From NCBI RefSeq assembly GCF_028640845.1, contig NC_080546.1, positions 21,421,020 through 21,485,019 on the forward strand: DNA of 64,000 nucleotides, given 5' to 3'. Position 1 is the first letter of the stretch. Each line of letters begins with the position of its first letter. Shown here in pieces: positions 23,640 to 34,785 of this stretch. The notes below the pieces were generated by a model. The model saw nothing but the letters and a program-made list of their open reading frames with translations. It was not told where the DNA came from and made no database searches. The stretch is from Ahaetulla prasina. Its lineage: Eukaryota; Chordata; Lepidosauria; Squamata; Colubridae. The position numbers and the translations under genes were made by a program.

Positions 23640-24088
23640 CGTTTTTTAAAACAAGTTTATTATTTATTACTCCTTAGTTCTAAAGATAAAATACAAAGCA
23701 AAAAAAAAAAAGCCCACAATTTAACAAACATCTGACACCAAAAACAAACTTGTACAATAAAACCCCAGATATCAAACACATAATTGACAACATCAAATAT
23801 ATTTTTTAAAAAATCCACTCCAGCTGAATGCTGACAAATATATCAAAAATCTAATGTATTCTCTTTCCCTTACAAATAATTACCTACTTTCCCATCTACA
23901 TTTGACAAAAATAGTATGTTTCATAAAAAAATATCCCTGATGTGGATGTCTGTTTACCTAGTAATTGGATCAACCCAACCTCTATTCATGCTATATTTTT
24001 TTTATTTATTTACATCACAGACACACGACTGTAAAACTAATATTAGTTTATATAAAACTAAAATCACTCTGTTATCTGTCATTGTATT
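23640..24088 (-). mobile_element. L1 LINE 3' end (ORF2 C-terminus and 3' UTR), split by Gypsy
   Basis: On the minus strand an ORF2 tail ending in a stop at 24002-24004 reads MTDNRVILVLYKLILVLQSC. It is continuous with the ORF2 fragment at 28713-28935 once the Gypsy insert and its duplicated gtatt are removed. The remainder to about 23640 is an A/T-rich 3' UTR. Confidence 0.7.
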
Positions 24089-24277
24089 TGTTATGTATTC
24101 TTGTCTGTACCTTTAAATATTTGGGCGGGAAATCAGCACGTTGCTGATTGGACGAAGCCACCAGTAGAACTGTATAAAAGGAGAGGTTTTCCCCCAGCCT
24201 GTTGCTGGGTTCACCATATATTAAAGAGCTGTTGTCACTACCCTGGTCTCCAGCCTCGTTACTTCCAGAACTTAACA
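24089..24277 (+). repeat. 5' LTR of Gypsy element
   Basis: 189 bp, TGTTATGTATTC to CAGAACTTAACA. A TATA box (gtataaaagg) lies near 24172 and an ATTAAA-type signal near 24219. It differs from the 3' LTR by one lost T (run near 24190) and one substitution (catatatt against ctatatt). Confidence 0.95.
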
Positions 24278-24278
24278 C

Positions 24279-24296
24279 TGGCGACGAAGGTGAGAT
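24279..24296 (+). promoter_or_regulatory. Primer-binding site, tRNA-Ser type
   Basis: One base after the LTR is tggcgacgaaggtgagat, the complement of a tRNA 3' end reading ...CTTCGTCGCCA. It fits tRNA-Ser(GCT) with one mismatch in 18. The same site is used by the LTR at 51369-51634. Confidence 0.8.
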
Positions 24297-24374
24297 TTCG
24301 AGGCTAAGGAGAACCAGAACCGAGCTGAAGCACGATAGACCCGAACCCAGCAAACACAGGGCAGAAAAGCGGAG

Positions 24375-24779
24375 ATGGCCAGTTACACTCCGCCCGCACC
24401 GTTTGACCCGGCTAAAGAGAAATGGGGAACGTATATGACCCGTTTCGAAAGCTTTCTAGAAGCCAACGAACTGCAAGGAGTTCCAGATAACCGGAAAAGG
24501 GCTTATTTCTTAAGTCACTGTGGCCCGGAGGTCATTGATATCGCGGAAGCCCTGGCAGAGCCAACGCCGTTACAATCGGTGTCGTGGCCAACTCTACAGA
24601 CTTTACTAAAGAACCACTTCGCGCCAACGCCGTCCAAATACGTGCGGCGATTTGAATTCGGAGAGCGAAGGCAGATGGAGGGCGAATCCATCGGTGACTA
24701 CATGGCCGCCCTAAGGAAAGCGTCCAAGGACTGCGGATACCGCGACCTAGACGAGGTGCTCCTCGAGCAACTCATCTGA
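24375..24779 (+). pseudogene. Gypsy gag, ended by a TGA stop
   Basis: The ATG at 24375 opens MASYTPPAPFDPAKEKWGTY, a Gypsy Gag capsid-like start (matrix/capsid shell protein). The frame runs 134 codons to TGA at 24777-24779, then continues open in the same frame into the rest of Gag. The stop is therefore a point lesion, or at most a read-through site, and not the natural end of the gene. Conserved Gag features such as the aromatic-rich helices and the EFGERRQMEGESIGDYMAAL region are intact before the break. The element encodes its own assembly protein, probably now truncated. Confidence 0.85.
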
Positions 24780-27700
24780 GGGGTCAGAGACATCCGTTTG
24801 CGGCGACGGCTGCTAGCAAAGAGCAACCTAACGCTGGCCAACGCTCTGGACGAAGCCAGAGCACATGAAATGTCCACCCAAGCGGCGGAGACACTGCAAA
24901 AGCCGGTCCCACTTAAGGCGAGCGCGAAGACAACCCCAGTGCACCAGGAGGAGGTTCAGACCGAATCCGACGGTGAAGATGAGGAAGGGGTCTGCCGAAC
25001 CGAGAAACGCGACAAAGGGGACCGAGACGAATGCGGAAGCTGCGGTGGTCAACACCAGCGCCAACGCTGCAAATTTAAGGACGCGACATGTCGGCGGTGC
25101 GGAAAGAAAGGGCACCTAGCTCAAGTTTGTCGAGCGGCCCAACCTTCCCGCCGAAAATTCAAATCGGCCAATCAGAGCGCGGAATCGGCAAGGCGACCCG
25201 CGATTGGCTCAAACAAAAAAGGCGCGGATTCAAACCAAACGACTGTGGTCATAGGCCGCGCCTCGACCCGAGTGGAGAAGAAGATCTTCACCAGACCAAA
25301 AATAGAGGGAGTACGGTGCCGGCTCGAAGTGGACACGGGATCAGCGATCACCATCATGTCCTGGGACACTTTGGCGAAGTCACTGCCGCCAGTCGCGAAG
25401 CGCCACCTGCAAGCACAACGGCTGCGAATCCATGACTACCAGGGGAATCGCATCCCTGTTCGAGGGACCACCTCCGTCCGAGTCGAGTACGGACCACACA
25501 AGAAGACCCTGCCCATCACGATCGTCGAAGGGACCCTGCCCAGTCTGTTGGGACTAGACTGGTTTCGTGCCCTGGGCATGGGAGTGACTGGCATCTACAA
25601 AAGTGACTGTAACCTGAAAGACATTCTCTTTAACGAGTTCGAAGATGTCTTCAAGGACTGCCTGGGCAAGTACAAGGGGACCCCTATTTCCTTCAACTTA
25701 GACCCCCAGGTAGCTCCCATTAGGCTTAAGGCGAGGAGAGTCCCTTTTGCCCTAAAACCAAAAATCGATAAGGAGCTAGATAAGCTCATAAATCAGGGGA
25801 TTTTGGTGCCAGTCGATCACGCAAAGTGGGAGACGCCAATCGTCACCCCAATAAAACCAGACGGGTCAATTAGAATTTGCGCTGACTACAAGGCGACGCT
25901 TAACAAAGCCTTACAGAAGAGCGCTTACCCGGTTCCCGTGGTGCAACATCTGCTGCACTCTTTGGGGCGAGGGCAAGTCTTTGCAAAGTTAGACTTGGCC
26001 CAAGCCTACCAACAACTGCCCGTAGACGCCCGCACAGCCGAAGCCCAAACGATTGTAACGCACAGGGGGGCCTTCAAGTGCACCCGATTGCAATTTGGGG
26101 TGAGTGTGGCACCAGGGCTGTTCCAAAACCTAATGGAACGACTTCTGCAGGGGCTCCCAGGGGTAGTTCCCTACTTCGATGATGTCCTGATTTCAGGGGA
26201 AAACATAGAGGAATTGGGGGAGCGTTTAAGAAAGGTTTTGGGCATTTTCCGGACAGCCGGATTAAAAGTCAAGGTAAACAAATGCCAGATAGGGGTCGAA
26301 TCCGTCGAATTCTTGGGCTACCGGATAGACAAGAAAGGAATTCACCCCACTGAGAGCAAGGTCAAGGCAATTAGGAAGGCTCCAGCGCCCAAAAACAAAG
26401 CAGAGCTGCAGGCATTCCTGGGGCTAGTGAATTTTTACGCGGTCTTTTTAAAGAACAAAGCGACCGTTGCTGAACCGCTGCATAGGCTTTTAGGAAAAAA
26501 TACTGTTTGGTCTTGGGGAAAGTCGGAAAATAGGGCTTTCGAAGCAGTAAAGAATCTGCTCTCAAGTGACAGCCTGCTCATCCAATATCACAACTCGTTG
26601 CCCCTAGTGCTGGTTTGCGATGCCTCCCCTTATGGGGTGGGGGCTGTACTCAGCCATAGACTTCCAAACGGCACAGAAGCCCCTATAGCTTTTTACTCTA
26701 GAACGATGTCCTCCCCAGAGAGGAACTACAGCCAATTAGATAAAGAAGCACTAGCCATTGTGTCAGGGGTGAAAAAATTCCACGAATATGTTTTTGGGCG
26801 GGATTTTGAAATCGTAACTGACCACAGACCGCTACTAGGGATACTGGCTGGCGACCGCCCAACGCCTGTGGCACTTTCACCACGTTTGACCCGATGGACT
26901 ATTTTCTTAGCCGCTTATTCGTACAAGCTGCATCATCGACCAGGAAAAGAAGTGGGGCATGCAGACGCGTTAAGCAGATGCCCACTACCAGGGGCCATCG
27001 AAGACCCTACGCCGGGGACGCCCATCCTGCTTATTGACTCTTTGGACTCTGGCCCAGTCACATCTAAGGAAGTGGCTCGGGCATCATACCGGGACATTAT
27101 GTTAAGGACTGTACTCGGTTGGGTACAAAGAGGGTGGCCCGCTGCGCCGGGCGAACGCTTTAAGGAGTTTGTTAAAAAATGGGATGAGCTCTCGGCTCAA
27201 GGGGGGTGCCTGTTATGGGGTGATCGTGTGGTAATCCCCGATAAATTAAGGGGAAAGGTACTGGACCTCCTCCACGAGGGCCACCCAGGGATCGTCCGGA
27301 TGAAGGGGCTAGCGAGAAGCTATGTGTGGTGGCCACTCATGGACTCAGAAATTGCTGAGAGGGTGGGGAAATGCCAGGCTTGCCAAGAGTCCAGACCACT
27401 ACCCCCTACGGCCCCAGTCAGGGAATGGGAAAAACCCCAAGGGCCCTGGTCAAGAATCCACATTGATTTTGCTGGCCCTTTCCACGGCCAAACTTTCCTA
27501 GTGGTTGTCGACGCATTTTCTAAATGGTTGGAGATCATACTCATGAAATCCACTACGGCCGAGGCAGTAATAGCAGCCCTGCGCCACTTATTCACAACCC
27601 ACGGGTTGCCTGACACTCTGGTGTCCGACAACGGGCCGCAATTCACGGCAGCCCAGTTCGAAGAATACTTGGCAGAGGAGGGCATCCGACATGCCCTCTC

Positions 27701-27935
27701 TGCGCCTTTCCACCCTGCGTCGAATGGCCTTGCAGAGCGTTCCGTCCGGAGCGCTAAGGAGGCATTGTCCAGGCTCAAGCCAGGTGACTGGCAAACAAAG
27801 ATAGACTTCTTCCTGGCCGTTCAGCACAGAACCCCAAGCACTGCTACAGGCAGAAGCCCAGCCGAATTACTGATGGGACGGAAACTCCGGTGCCCACTTG
27901 ACCGCTTGAGTCCCCATTACACACCAGAGGGTTAA
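24780..27935 (+). pseudogene. Gypsy gag 3' end and pol (protease, RT, RNase H, integrase)
   Basis: This frame is the continuation of gag. The first in-frame Met is at 24798, and residues are counted from it. Zinc knuckles C-x2-C-x3-H-x4-C (about 79-91) and C-x2-C-x4-H-x4-C (98-111) bind RNA. Aspartic protease shows DTGS at 179-182. Reverse transcriptase spans about 310-520, with YFDD at 459-462 in place of the commoner YIDD/YVDD. RNase H starts near LVCDAS (about 605). Integrase follows with an H-H-C-C zinc site and then the DDE core (VSDNGPQF, then a late E near the end). The frame ends at TAA 27933-27935, before the integrase C-terminal region, which lies directly after in the same frame. 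The catalytic residues look intact, so two stops are the main defects visible. Confidence 0.92.
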
Positions 27936-28466
27936 AAGGGGGAAATAGACAAAACAAGGGAATTGGACATAGGCGACCGAGTGTGGGCCCGCAACTACGG
28001 GGACGGCCCAAGTTGGCTCGCGGGGCACATAATAAAAGCAACCGGCCCAAAGTCATACTTGGTCGAATTACAAGACAACAGAGTATGGAGGCGCCACATA
28101 GATCAGATAAGGAGACGAATAACTGAACAAATTAAGCCACAGGAAACAAATTATGACCCCTCCTTATTTGAACCCACAGCTGACCATGACCCGGGGGAGG
28201 CGCAAGACTTAGCTGAGGTCCCGGAGGTCCAGCGACGCCATCAGGTTCCCGAGGGAAACGACAGGGAAAATTACAAAAGTAATCCAGGGCCGGATGGCCA
28301 AGAAAAAGAATCTGCAAATAACCCAGGGCCCGATGGCCTAGAGAAAGAGCTGGGAGGAGAAAACAGACCCTCCGAACAGCTCAAAACACCACCCAGGACT
28401 GAACCGCGCAGGTCTGAAAGAACTAGGAGACGCCCAGGTTATTTGCGTGACTACGTCGAAAAATAA
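27936..28466 (+). pseudogene. Gypsy integrase C-terminal region after second stop
   Basis: Same frame as the polyprotein. It contains DIGDRVWARNYGDGPSWLAG and YLVELQDNRVWRRHIDQIRR, the GPY/F-type integrase C-terminal module that binds DNA and aids targeting. A Pro/Glu-rich tail with a duplicated NPGPDG block follows, ending at TAA 28464-28466. No chromodomain is seen. It can only be made if the stop at 27933 is bypassed. Confidence 0.82.
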
Positions 28467-28517
28467 CATGTAAATAAAATGTAAATAGAGGCAAAGTGTT
28501 TTCTGGGAGGGGAGGAG

Positions 28518-28707
28518 TGTTATGTATTCTTGTCTGTACCTTTAAATATTTGGGCGGGAAATCAGCACGTTGCTGATTGGACGAAGCCACCAGTAGAACT
28601 GTATAAAAGGAGAGGTTTTTCCCCCAGCCTGTTGCTGGGTTCACCCTATATTAAAGAGCTGTTGTCACTACCCTGGTCTCCAGCCTCGTTACTTCCAGAA
28701 CTTAACA
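28518..28707 (+). repeat. 3' LTR of Gypsy element
   Basis: 190 bp, almost identical to the 5' LTR. The purine run gggaggggaggag at about 28505-28517 directly before it is the polypurine tract that primes plus-strand synthesis. Confidence 0.95.
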
Positions 28708-28712
28708 GTATT

Positions 28713-28960
28713 TAACATGTAGAAAGTCTTAAATGGCTTCAAGTTTCTTATAAAATTGTCTAAGCCCTTGTCGCTAATCAATACAGTTAATCCTACCATC
28801 ATTTCAGTCAATTTTAACCTCCACTCTTGAACAAACACTTTTCCTTCCAATGCTTAGCAAAAACAATCCTCGCAGCAGTCACCATGTAAAGAAATAATGT
28901 CCCCAGCTGTTTTTCAATTGGTTTGTCGCTGTTAACATCAGAATTATTTTTTAACAATCA
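28713..28960 (-). mobile_element. L1 LINE ORF2 fragment, other side of Gypsy insert
   Basis: The minus strand gives IEKQLGTLFLYMVTAARIVF and, after a frameshift, an EWRLKLTEMM-type sequence. These are the conserved C-terminal ORF2 motifs of vertebrate L1. The reading continues at 24088 downward. Confidence 0.72.
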
Positions 28961-29245
28961 GAATTGTCTTCCTCTGATTTCCGTTTATGCCGGTTTACGA
29001 AGTCTTCTGAGATACTTAATGCCAAGCAATCTGGTTCCTTCAGACCATCCCAATGGGAATCAAAACTCTGCAAGATCTATGGTACTTGCCAGGACCATCC
29101 CTTCCTTTCCATAGGTAAGAAATCAGATAGTGAAATTATTTATATCAACTTTAGAGAACTGATTCTATATTTTTATAGAAACACACGAACAGATAATGGA
29201 CGGGAACAGAAAGTAGATGTTCATGCTATCTGAATCACCTAGAAC

Positions 29246-29415
29246 CATGATGGCGAACCTATGGCACGTGTGCTGGAAGTGGCACGCAGAGCCATCTCTC
29301 TGGGCATGCCAGCTGTTGCCCGTTGCTCTTCCAGGTTCCAGCGCCCCCATGTGCGCCGGCCAGTTGGTCTTTGCACCCCGGAAGCTCAGCTCTAGACTTT
29401 GTAAGACGAGAGCCA
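29246..29415. mobile_element. Probable hAT MITE fragment (GATGGCGAACC end)
   Basis: It begins catgatggcgaacctatggc, a typical hAT-type end followed by ggcacgtgtg. I do not find the matching right end or a duplication. Confidence 0.5.
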
Positions 29416-29469
29416 TGTTAATTTGTGCTAACCACTAATCAGGAGGGGTCTGTTAGAGCCTTTTGCAAC

Positions 29470-29604
29470 TCATTTTCCACAAAATAAGACATCCCCTGAT
29501 AATAAGTGCAATTGGGCTTTTGAGCGCATGGCAGTGCCAAGCGCTTATTTCAGAGTTCAAAAAAAATAAATAAGACAGGATCTTATTTTTGGGGAAACAT
29601 GGTA
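29470..29604. mobile_element. TA-target MITE (AAATAAGAC family), shortened
   Basis: It shares cacaaaataagacatcccctg and cttatttttggggaaacatg with 43641-43946, but is internally deleted. Confidence 0.7.
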
Positions 29605-30164
29605 TTAAAAGGCATAAACTTTCATTGAGTACAATTCACTTCACCAGATGTAATAACTAGTGATTGGGACAACATGTAGACTTAAAAATTAATTTCTGAT
29701 TCCCAGGTATTTGACAATGAAAGTCCTTGCCTTATTGAGTAGTAGGTTCAGACTTGAAAGTTTTGCAGGATGAGGCTTTGGTCCGAATCCACTAGTGCAT
29801 TCAGAAACAATTTTCAGGAGTCAGTATATTCTGAATAAATATATTGCTCAGTAGGCCTTTAATATGCCTGCTCATGTTGTTAAACTGCAGGCCCTGTTAT
29901 GGCTGTACTCTTAATGGCAGGATTTAAAAGTATACATTTCTTGCCAGTTCAGTGCAGAAGTGTGCTTACTTTGGTTAGAGCCCAGCAAGTACTTTCTTAA
30001 ATGTAGATATTTGCTAACAGCATAGTCCACAAATAAGGTTTGCAGTTCTCTTCTTAACTTAATATTTATGCATTTTTTTCCTAATGCCTTTTTTTAAGCT
30101 AAAAAGCTCATAAATCCAAGTTATAGTGCTTTAAAAGATATTTACTTCTGTGCTATCTGCTTCT

Positions 30165-30255
30165 GGTCTACCTTGGCTAATGTTGAAGAGCTAAGCAAGG
30201 TTAGATGTGGTTAGAACTTGAAGTACCAGGAGAGTCAAGGAAACTAGGAAATAAA
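30165..30255 (+). mobile_element. 5S-rRNA-derived SINE fragment
   Basis: gaagagctaagcaaggttagatgtggttag follows the 5S rRNA A-box region, then a diverged accaggagagtcaagg. It is short and decayed. Confidence 0.55.
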
Positions 30256-30853
30256 TAAAATTCTGGAAGAAAGCAAACTATTTCTTTATTGTTACTATGG
30301 AAAATACACGGATGTGTCCATGAAACCATCTGATCTCAAGCTGGTGAGACTTTTCTGCAAGTAGATAAATCTTTGTGTGGGCGGACTAAACGGATATAAA
30401 TTTTTTCTGCAAGTGAACAAGAATTAAAATGCCCCAGAGACATTTTTCCTTTTGCTAATTTTCACAAGACAGCTGAGCTTTTCAAACTGAATGCACAAAT
30501 GCATTGTTTTTCTAGCCAGTTGTAGCTTTTATCTGTTACCAGAAGTTTGTCTGTTTGGCACATTACAAGATAGGCGTGGATCAAACTCTAGCCAATGATT
30601 CAATTGTAGGTGTGGATTTTATTCACGCACACAATTATCAGTTGCACAAAATCTTAAAAGCTACAGTTTGAAATGTTCTACTTTATTTAAATTTGCAAGC
30701 TCCTTATTCCTACCTTTCAATCAATTGCTATCACTAAATTCTATATGCTTCTCCTATTATAGATCTTCAGCAATCCATATGTCTAGCATTTATTACTGTT
30801 AATCCATGGAAAGCATGAAAAAACACAAAGAATCCTATTCACTCTTCGACTTA

Positions 30854-31217
30854 CAGGTAGTCCTCCACTTATGACAGTTCCTTTAGCGACCAATGGCAGG
30901 GAACTAGTTTTTCATACGACCATTGCAGCATCCCCATGGTCACATGATCAAAACTTAGATGCTTGGCAACTGACTCGTATTTATGACGGTTGGAGTATCC
31001 CAGGATCATGTGATCACCTTTTGCAACCACCTGACAGGCAAAGTCATTGAGGAAGCCAGATTCACTTAATAACTATGTTACGGACTTAATAACTTCAGTG
31101 ATTCACTTAGCAACTGTGGCAAGAAAGGCCGTAAAATGGGGTAAAACTCAATTAACAAATGTCTCACTTAGCAACAGAAAATTGGGCTCAATTGTGATCA
31201 TTAATCAAGGACTATCT
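30854..31217. mobile_element. TA-target MITE (TAGTCCTC family)
   Basis: It starts caggtagtcctccacttatga after TA and ends aatcaaggactatctat. It has the same internal gcaactgtggcaagaaagg-type blocks as 42722-43107, in reverse. Confidence 0.8.
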
Positions 31218-31260
31218 ATATAGCATTAATTGACTCTTATTGTTTGTGAATACTTTAAAG

Positions 31261-31395
31261 CAGGGGTCTCCAACCTTGGCAACTTTAAGCCTGGTAGACT
31301 TCAACTCCCAGAATTCCCCAGCCAGCTTTGCTAGCTGGGGGATTCTGGAAGTTAAAGTCCACCAGGCTTAAAGTTGCCAAGGTTGGAGACCCCTG
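31261..31395. mobile_element. Palindromic hAT MITE (CTCCAACCTTGGCAACTTTAAG family)
   Basis: 135 bp, almost a perfect hairpin; perfect 8-bp duplication ctttaaag at 31253-31260 and 31396-31403. Good identity between the arms suggests a recent insertion. Confidence 0.94.
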
Positions 31396-32281
31396 CTTTA
31401 AAGTATACCTATCAGCTTCTACTCCACCCTTTGTCCTTACTTAGTGATGTTCTCACTTAGGAGGAATCTCTACCTAACTCATTGTTTCTGATAGAGAATG
31501 TAGATGATTAGTTGGCTTAGTTGGTTTGCCTAGATAGCATTCAGAACATGGCACTATTGTCCTTGTACATTTATTTTAAGCTCGGCTTGTTTGGATATGG
31601 AGAAGATGACAAAGGGAAACAATTTAAGTTTGGCTAGCATTTATCATAACTTCTTAAAATAATACACATGACTTGGTGCATGAGCTCTGGTGACATTTAG
31701 TCTTGCTGGCATTCTTTTTCCCCCCTTTTAAATAGTTGGTATCACAAATAACATAGAAGTTAAATTACATGTTCTTTGAACTAGGAAACAATATACTTTT
31801 ATCCAGATTGAATATCTTCATCTATGAATGCATTTAATCCCTAGAAGTTGATGGTATGTATGTCAGAGAAGACAATTTACAGCCGAGAATACCCTATAGT
31901 GTCATAAATGGATATAGATATGGACAGGTTTTACCTATAACCTTACTGTGAAGCAGCCAAAGGAGTTGTCGTATGGAAAGCACAATGAAATAAAAACAGA
32001 TTTTAATCTGTATTGTAAGTGTAGAAGCAATTCATGAATGAATTAAATTACTAAAATAGCAGGGGATCTGGTAATTGAATTATTTTAATAATACAGATAA
32101 CAATTACAATAACCTTTTCTTAAACACATATTTGATGAGTGAGCGGCAGTTCCATACTACGGAGTATGATCACTTAGTATATGACGAAGAATTGATTAGT
32201 GCAATTTTTAATTTTCTGACCTGCTCTATGAGGGCCTTTGTTCTTGTTGTGGCAGAAAAATGCTTCAAAATACAGGGTATA

Positions 32282-32669
32282 CAGTGGTACCTTGACAGTC
32301 ATCATTAATTGATTCCAGGAGACACTAGGAGTACTAAAAATGATGAGTGCCAAACAAACCATGTGACTAATCATACGACCCTTTTTTTCAGCTGGGAAGG
32401 ACTTTCTGCCTATCCCTTTTTTATGACAGTTTACCTTTCCAACATGGCCAACTTCCTGTCCACCCTCTGTGGCCATCCCCTCTTCCTTTTGCAGTGACCT
32501 TCCTGGCATGGCCGGCTTCCTGTCTGTTCTTCACAACCATCCCTTCTTCCCACCGCAGCGCATCGAGTACCAAACAAACAATAAGTACCAGGGCAATAGT
32601 TTTGCATTGAAATGTGTCAAGTACCAAATTCTATGAGTTTTGAAGCAGTTGAGTACCAAGGTACCAACG
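32282..32669. mobile_element. TA-target MITE (GTGGTACCT...GAGTACCAA family)
   Basis: Ends cagtggtaccttgacagtc and the complement of gagtaccaaggtaccaacg, flanked by TA. The second member is at 61489-61725. Confidence 0.78.
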
Positions 32670-32875
32670 TACAAAAATCATGCATAATTTATTATATAAA
32701 TTATCATATTGATTTCCATTTTTTAAATTTACGTATTAAACAGATTTATCAAACGAATTAATTTTGGTTGCCATTTTAGTCTAAGCATTTCCATACTTGT
32801 TTGACACATAGTCTTTGAACTTTCCAAGAACAGTGCCATTTTCTTTGGGGAACACAATTTAATAAGACATACTGT

Positions 32876-33430
32876 AACATAACATAATAACAGAGTTGGA
32901 AGGGACCTTGGAGGTCTTCTAGTCCAACCCCCTGCCGAGGCAGGAAACCCTACACCATTTCAGACAAATGGCTATCCAACATTTTCTTAAAAATTTCCAG
33001 TGTTGGAGCATTCACAACTTCTGGAGGCAAGTTGTTCCACTTATTGATTGTTCTAACTGTCAGGAAATTTCTCCTTAGTTCTAGGTTGCTTCTCTCCTTG
33101 ATTAGTTTCCACCCATTGCTTCTTGTTCTACCCTCAGGTGCTTTGGAGAATAGTTTGACTCCCTCTTCTTTGTGGCAACCCCTGAGATATTGGAACACTG
33201 CTATCATGTCTCCCCAGTCCTTCTTTTCATTAAACTAGACATACCGAGTTCCTTTAACCGTTCTTCATATATTTTAGCCTCCAGTCCCTTAATCATCTTT
33301 GCTGCTCTTCTCTGTACTCTTTCTAGAGTCTCAACATCTTTTTTACATCGTGGCGACCAAATGAATGCAATATTCCAAGTGTGGCCTTACCAAGGCATTA
33401 TAAAGTGGTATTAACACTTCATGTGATAAA
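32876..33430 (-). mobile_element. CR1 LINE 3' part with ORF2 C-terminus
   Basis: The minus frame 32950-33207 reads LRGCHKEEGVKLFSKAPEGR and NLELRRNFLTVRTINKWNNL, then PPEVVNAPTLEIFK, the conserved C-terminus of CR1 ORF2. The 3' end (on +, ggagttggaagggaccttgg near 32893) is the typical CR1 terminus. It is 5'-truncated, as most CR1 copies are. Confidence 0.92.
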
Positions 33431-33451
33431 GTGGTATTAACACTTCACGTG
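33388..33451. repeat. ~27-bp tandem duplication at CR1 border
   Basis: aaagtggtattaacacttca occurs twice in tandem, at about 33399 and 33426, at the 5' side of the CR1 fragment. Confidence 0.85.
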
Positions 33452-33511
33452 ATTAGCTTATGAGGCTTGGTTCTTTTTGGTTCATCCTGTATATTGTAAC
33501 ATAGAATGGTA

Positions 33512-33560
33512 ATGTCAGGGTTCCAAGGAACACCCTTTTTAGCTTCTTAACTGCCAGGTT
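33512..33560 (-). mobile_element. LTR end fragment (TGTCAGGGTTCCAA)
   Basis: tgtcagggttccaaggaaca matches the border of the LTR at 9281. Only about 50 bp is recognisable. Confidence 0.5.
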
Positions 33561-33954
33561 ATTCAGAATAGTTTTCTCTGGATCTTAAAAATCTCATATA
33601 TTGCTGCAGTATGTATTACACACCTGTTTTTAACTGAATCGTAAATAGCAAAGAAGTACTGTTAATACACTGATCATTTTGTGCTAGGTTACAATTTTTT
33701 TAAAGGCCTAAGAAATAGTATATTGAACCATACTGTCCATATTGGACAGTATTCTAATCTCCCTCCCAAAAAAAAGATTAAAATTAAATTTGCTTTAATT
33801 TAAATTGAATGTCATCAAATCAAGTTAAATAAATAGTTTTAATGTGACTTCTCATGCATTTCATAGATCCATAAAATATGAAAGACTCAAAAGTTTTAGG
33901 GAATTTTCATGCACCCTGCCCTACACATTTTTGTCAACACCCTTAGTCCTTTGA

Positions 33955-34165
33955 GTAACAACTATTTCAAATTGAACTTTGACTGCTGGTGATTACATCA
34001 ACTTGGTTGGTGGAGTTTTTTGTGCTATTGCCTTTTAAACATTTTACTCCCTTGTCTGTAGTCCTGGGATTCTTAAGTGGTTACCATGTCCTAATCATGT
34101 CTGACCCTACTTAGCCTTTTTGAGTTCAGTCAAGGTTGACTACATGCTGCCACCTGATGAGGCTC
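33955..34165 (-). mobile_element. 5S-rRNA-derived SINE
   Basis: On the minus strand: tcaggtggcagcatgtagtc, aaaaaggctaagtagggtc, then a tail with atcaccagcagtcaaagttc. It aligns end to end with the copy at 20581-20830, including the sequence upstream of the 5S-like A-box. Confidence 0.7.
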
Positions 34166-34434
34166 TCTAAATAATAACTGGAATCAGAGCCTGCTTCCTT
34201 GTCAATTGTGCAAATAAAGAGAGGTTGATATTAAAGATAAATTCATCTTGTCGTAGAGAAGAGTATTTAATATACATTTGCCTTTTATGTTCTCAATCTA
34301 GTGACGACTAAAGCAGAGACTTCTTGTTGGCAGTAGCTTCTGGCAGCAACTTTTCTCAATGATCAAAAGGAAGCTAACTGTAGTCTTCCCCGTGACAGTA
34401 TATATGTTAAATATATTAGATAGTACACCTGTTT

Positions 34435-34785
34435 AAGGTAAAGGTTCCCCTTCCACATAAGTGCTAGTCGTTCCTGACTCTAGGGGGCAGTGCTCATCTC
34501 CATTTCAAAGCCGAAGAGCCAGCACTGTCTGAAGACGTCTCCGTGGTCATGTGGCCGGCATGATTAAATGCCAAAGGCGCATGGAACGCTGTTACCTTCC
34601 CACCAAAGGTGGTCCCTATTTTTCTACTTGCATTTTTTACATGCTTTCGAACTGCTAGGTTGGCAGAAGCTGGGACAAGTAACGGGAGCTTATCATATTA
34701 CGCGGCACTAGGGATTCGAACCACTGAATTGCCGACCTTTTGATCGACAAGCTCAGTGTCTTAGCCACTGAGCCACCAGGTCCCT
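34435..34785 (-). mobile_element. tRNA-derived SINE, ACCTTT-type tail (Sauria-like)
   Basis: On the minus strand the head has a Pol III A-box-like tggctcagtggctaagaca and B-box ggttcgaatcc, then a conserved body (gttacttgtcccagcttctg, atgaccacggagacgtc) and a tail rich in aacctttacc. This is the layout of squamate SINEs that share their tail with BovB and are mobilised by it. Confidence 0.9.

Larger units (their letters stand above)
24089..28707 (+). mobile_element. Near-complete Gypsy (Metaviridae-type) LTR retrotransposon
   Basis: A 4,619-bp element with two LTRs of 189 and 190 bp (TGTTATG...CTTAACA), a perfect 5-bp target duplication gtatt (24084-24088, 28708-28712), a tRNA-Ser-type primer site, gag and pol in one frame, and a purine tract before the 3' LTR. 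The LTRs differ by one substitution and one indel, so the insertion is young. Two in-frame stop codons (24777-24779, 27933-27935) break the polyprotein. No envelope gene is present. It lies in an L1 relic inside the PDLIM5 intron, on the same strand as the gene. Confidence 0.96.

Noticed and set aside
23916..24147. Small hydrophobic + strand frames near 24 kb that look like membrane peptides
   Set aside because: Antisense of the L1 ORF2 tail and 3' UTR; AT-rich hydrophobic frames are expected by chance.
24777..24779. TGA in Gypsy gag as a selenocysteine or programmed read-through codon
   Set aside because: No SECIS-like or pseudoknot evidence that I can see, and a second stop occurs later. 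Two ordinary nonsense mutations are the simpler explanation.
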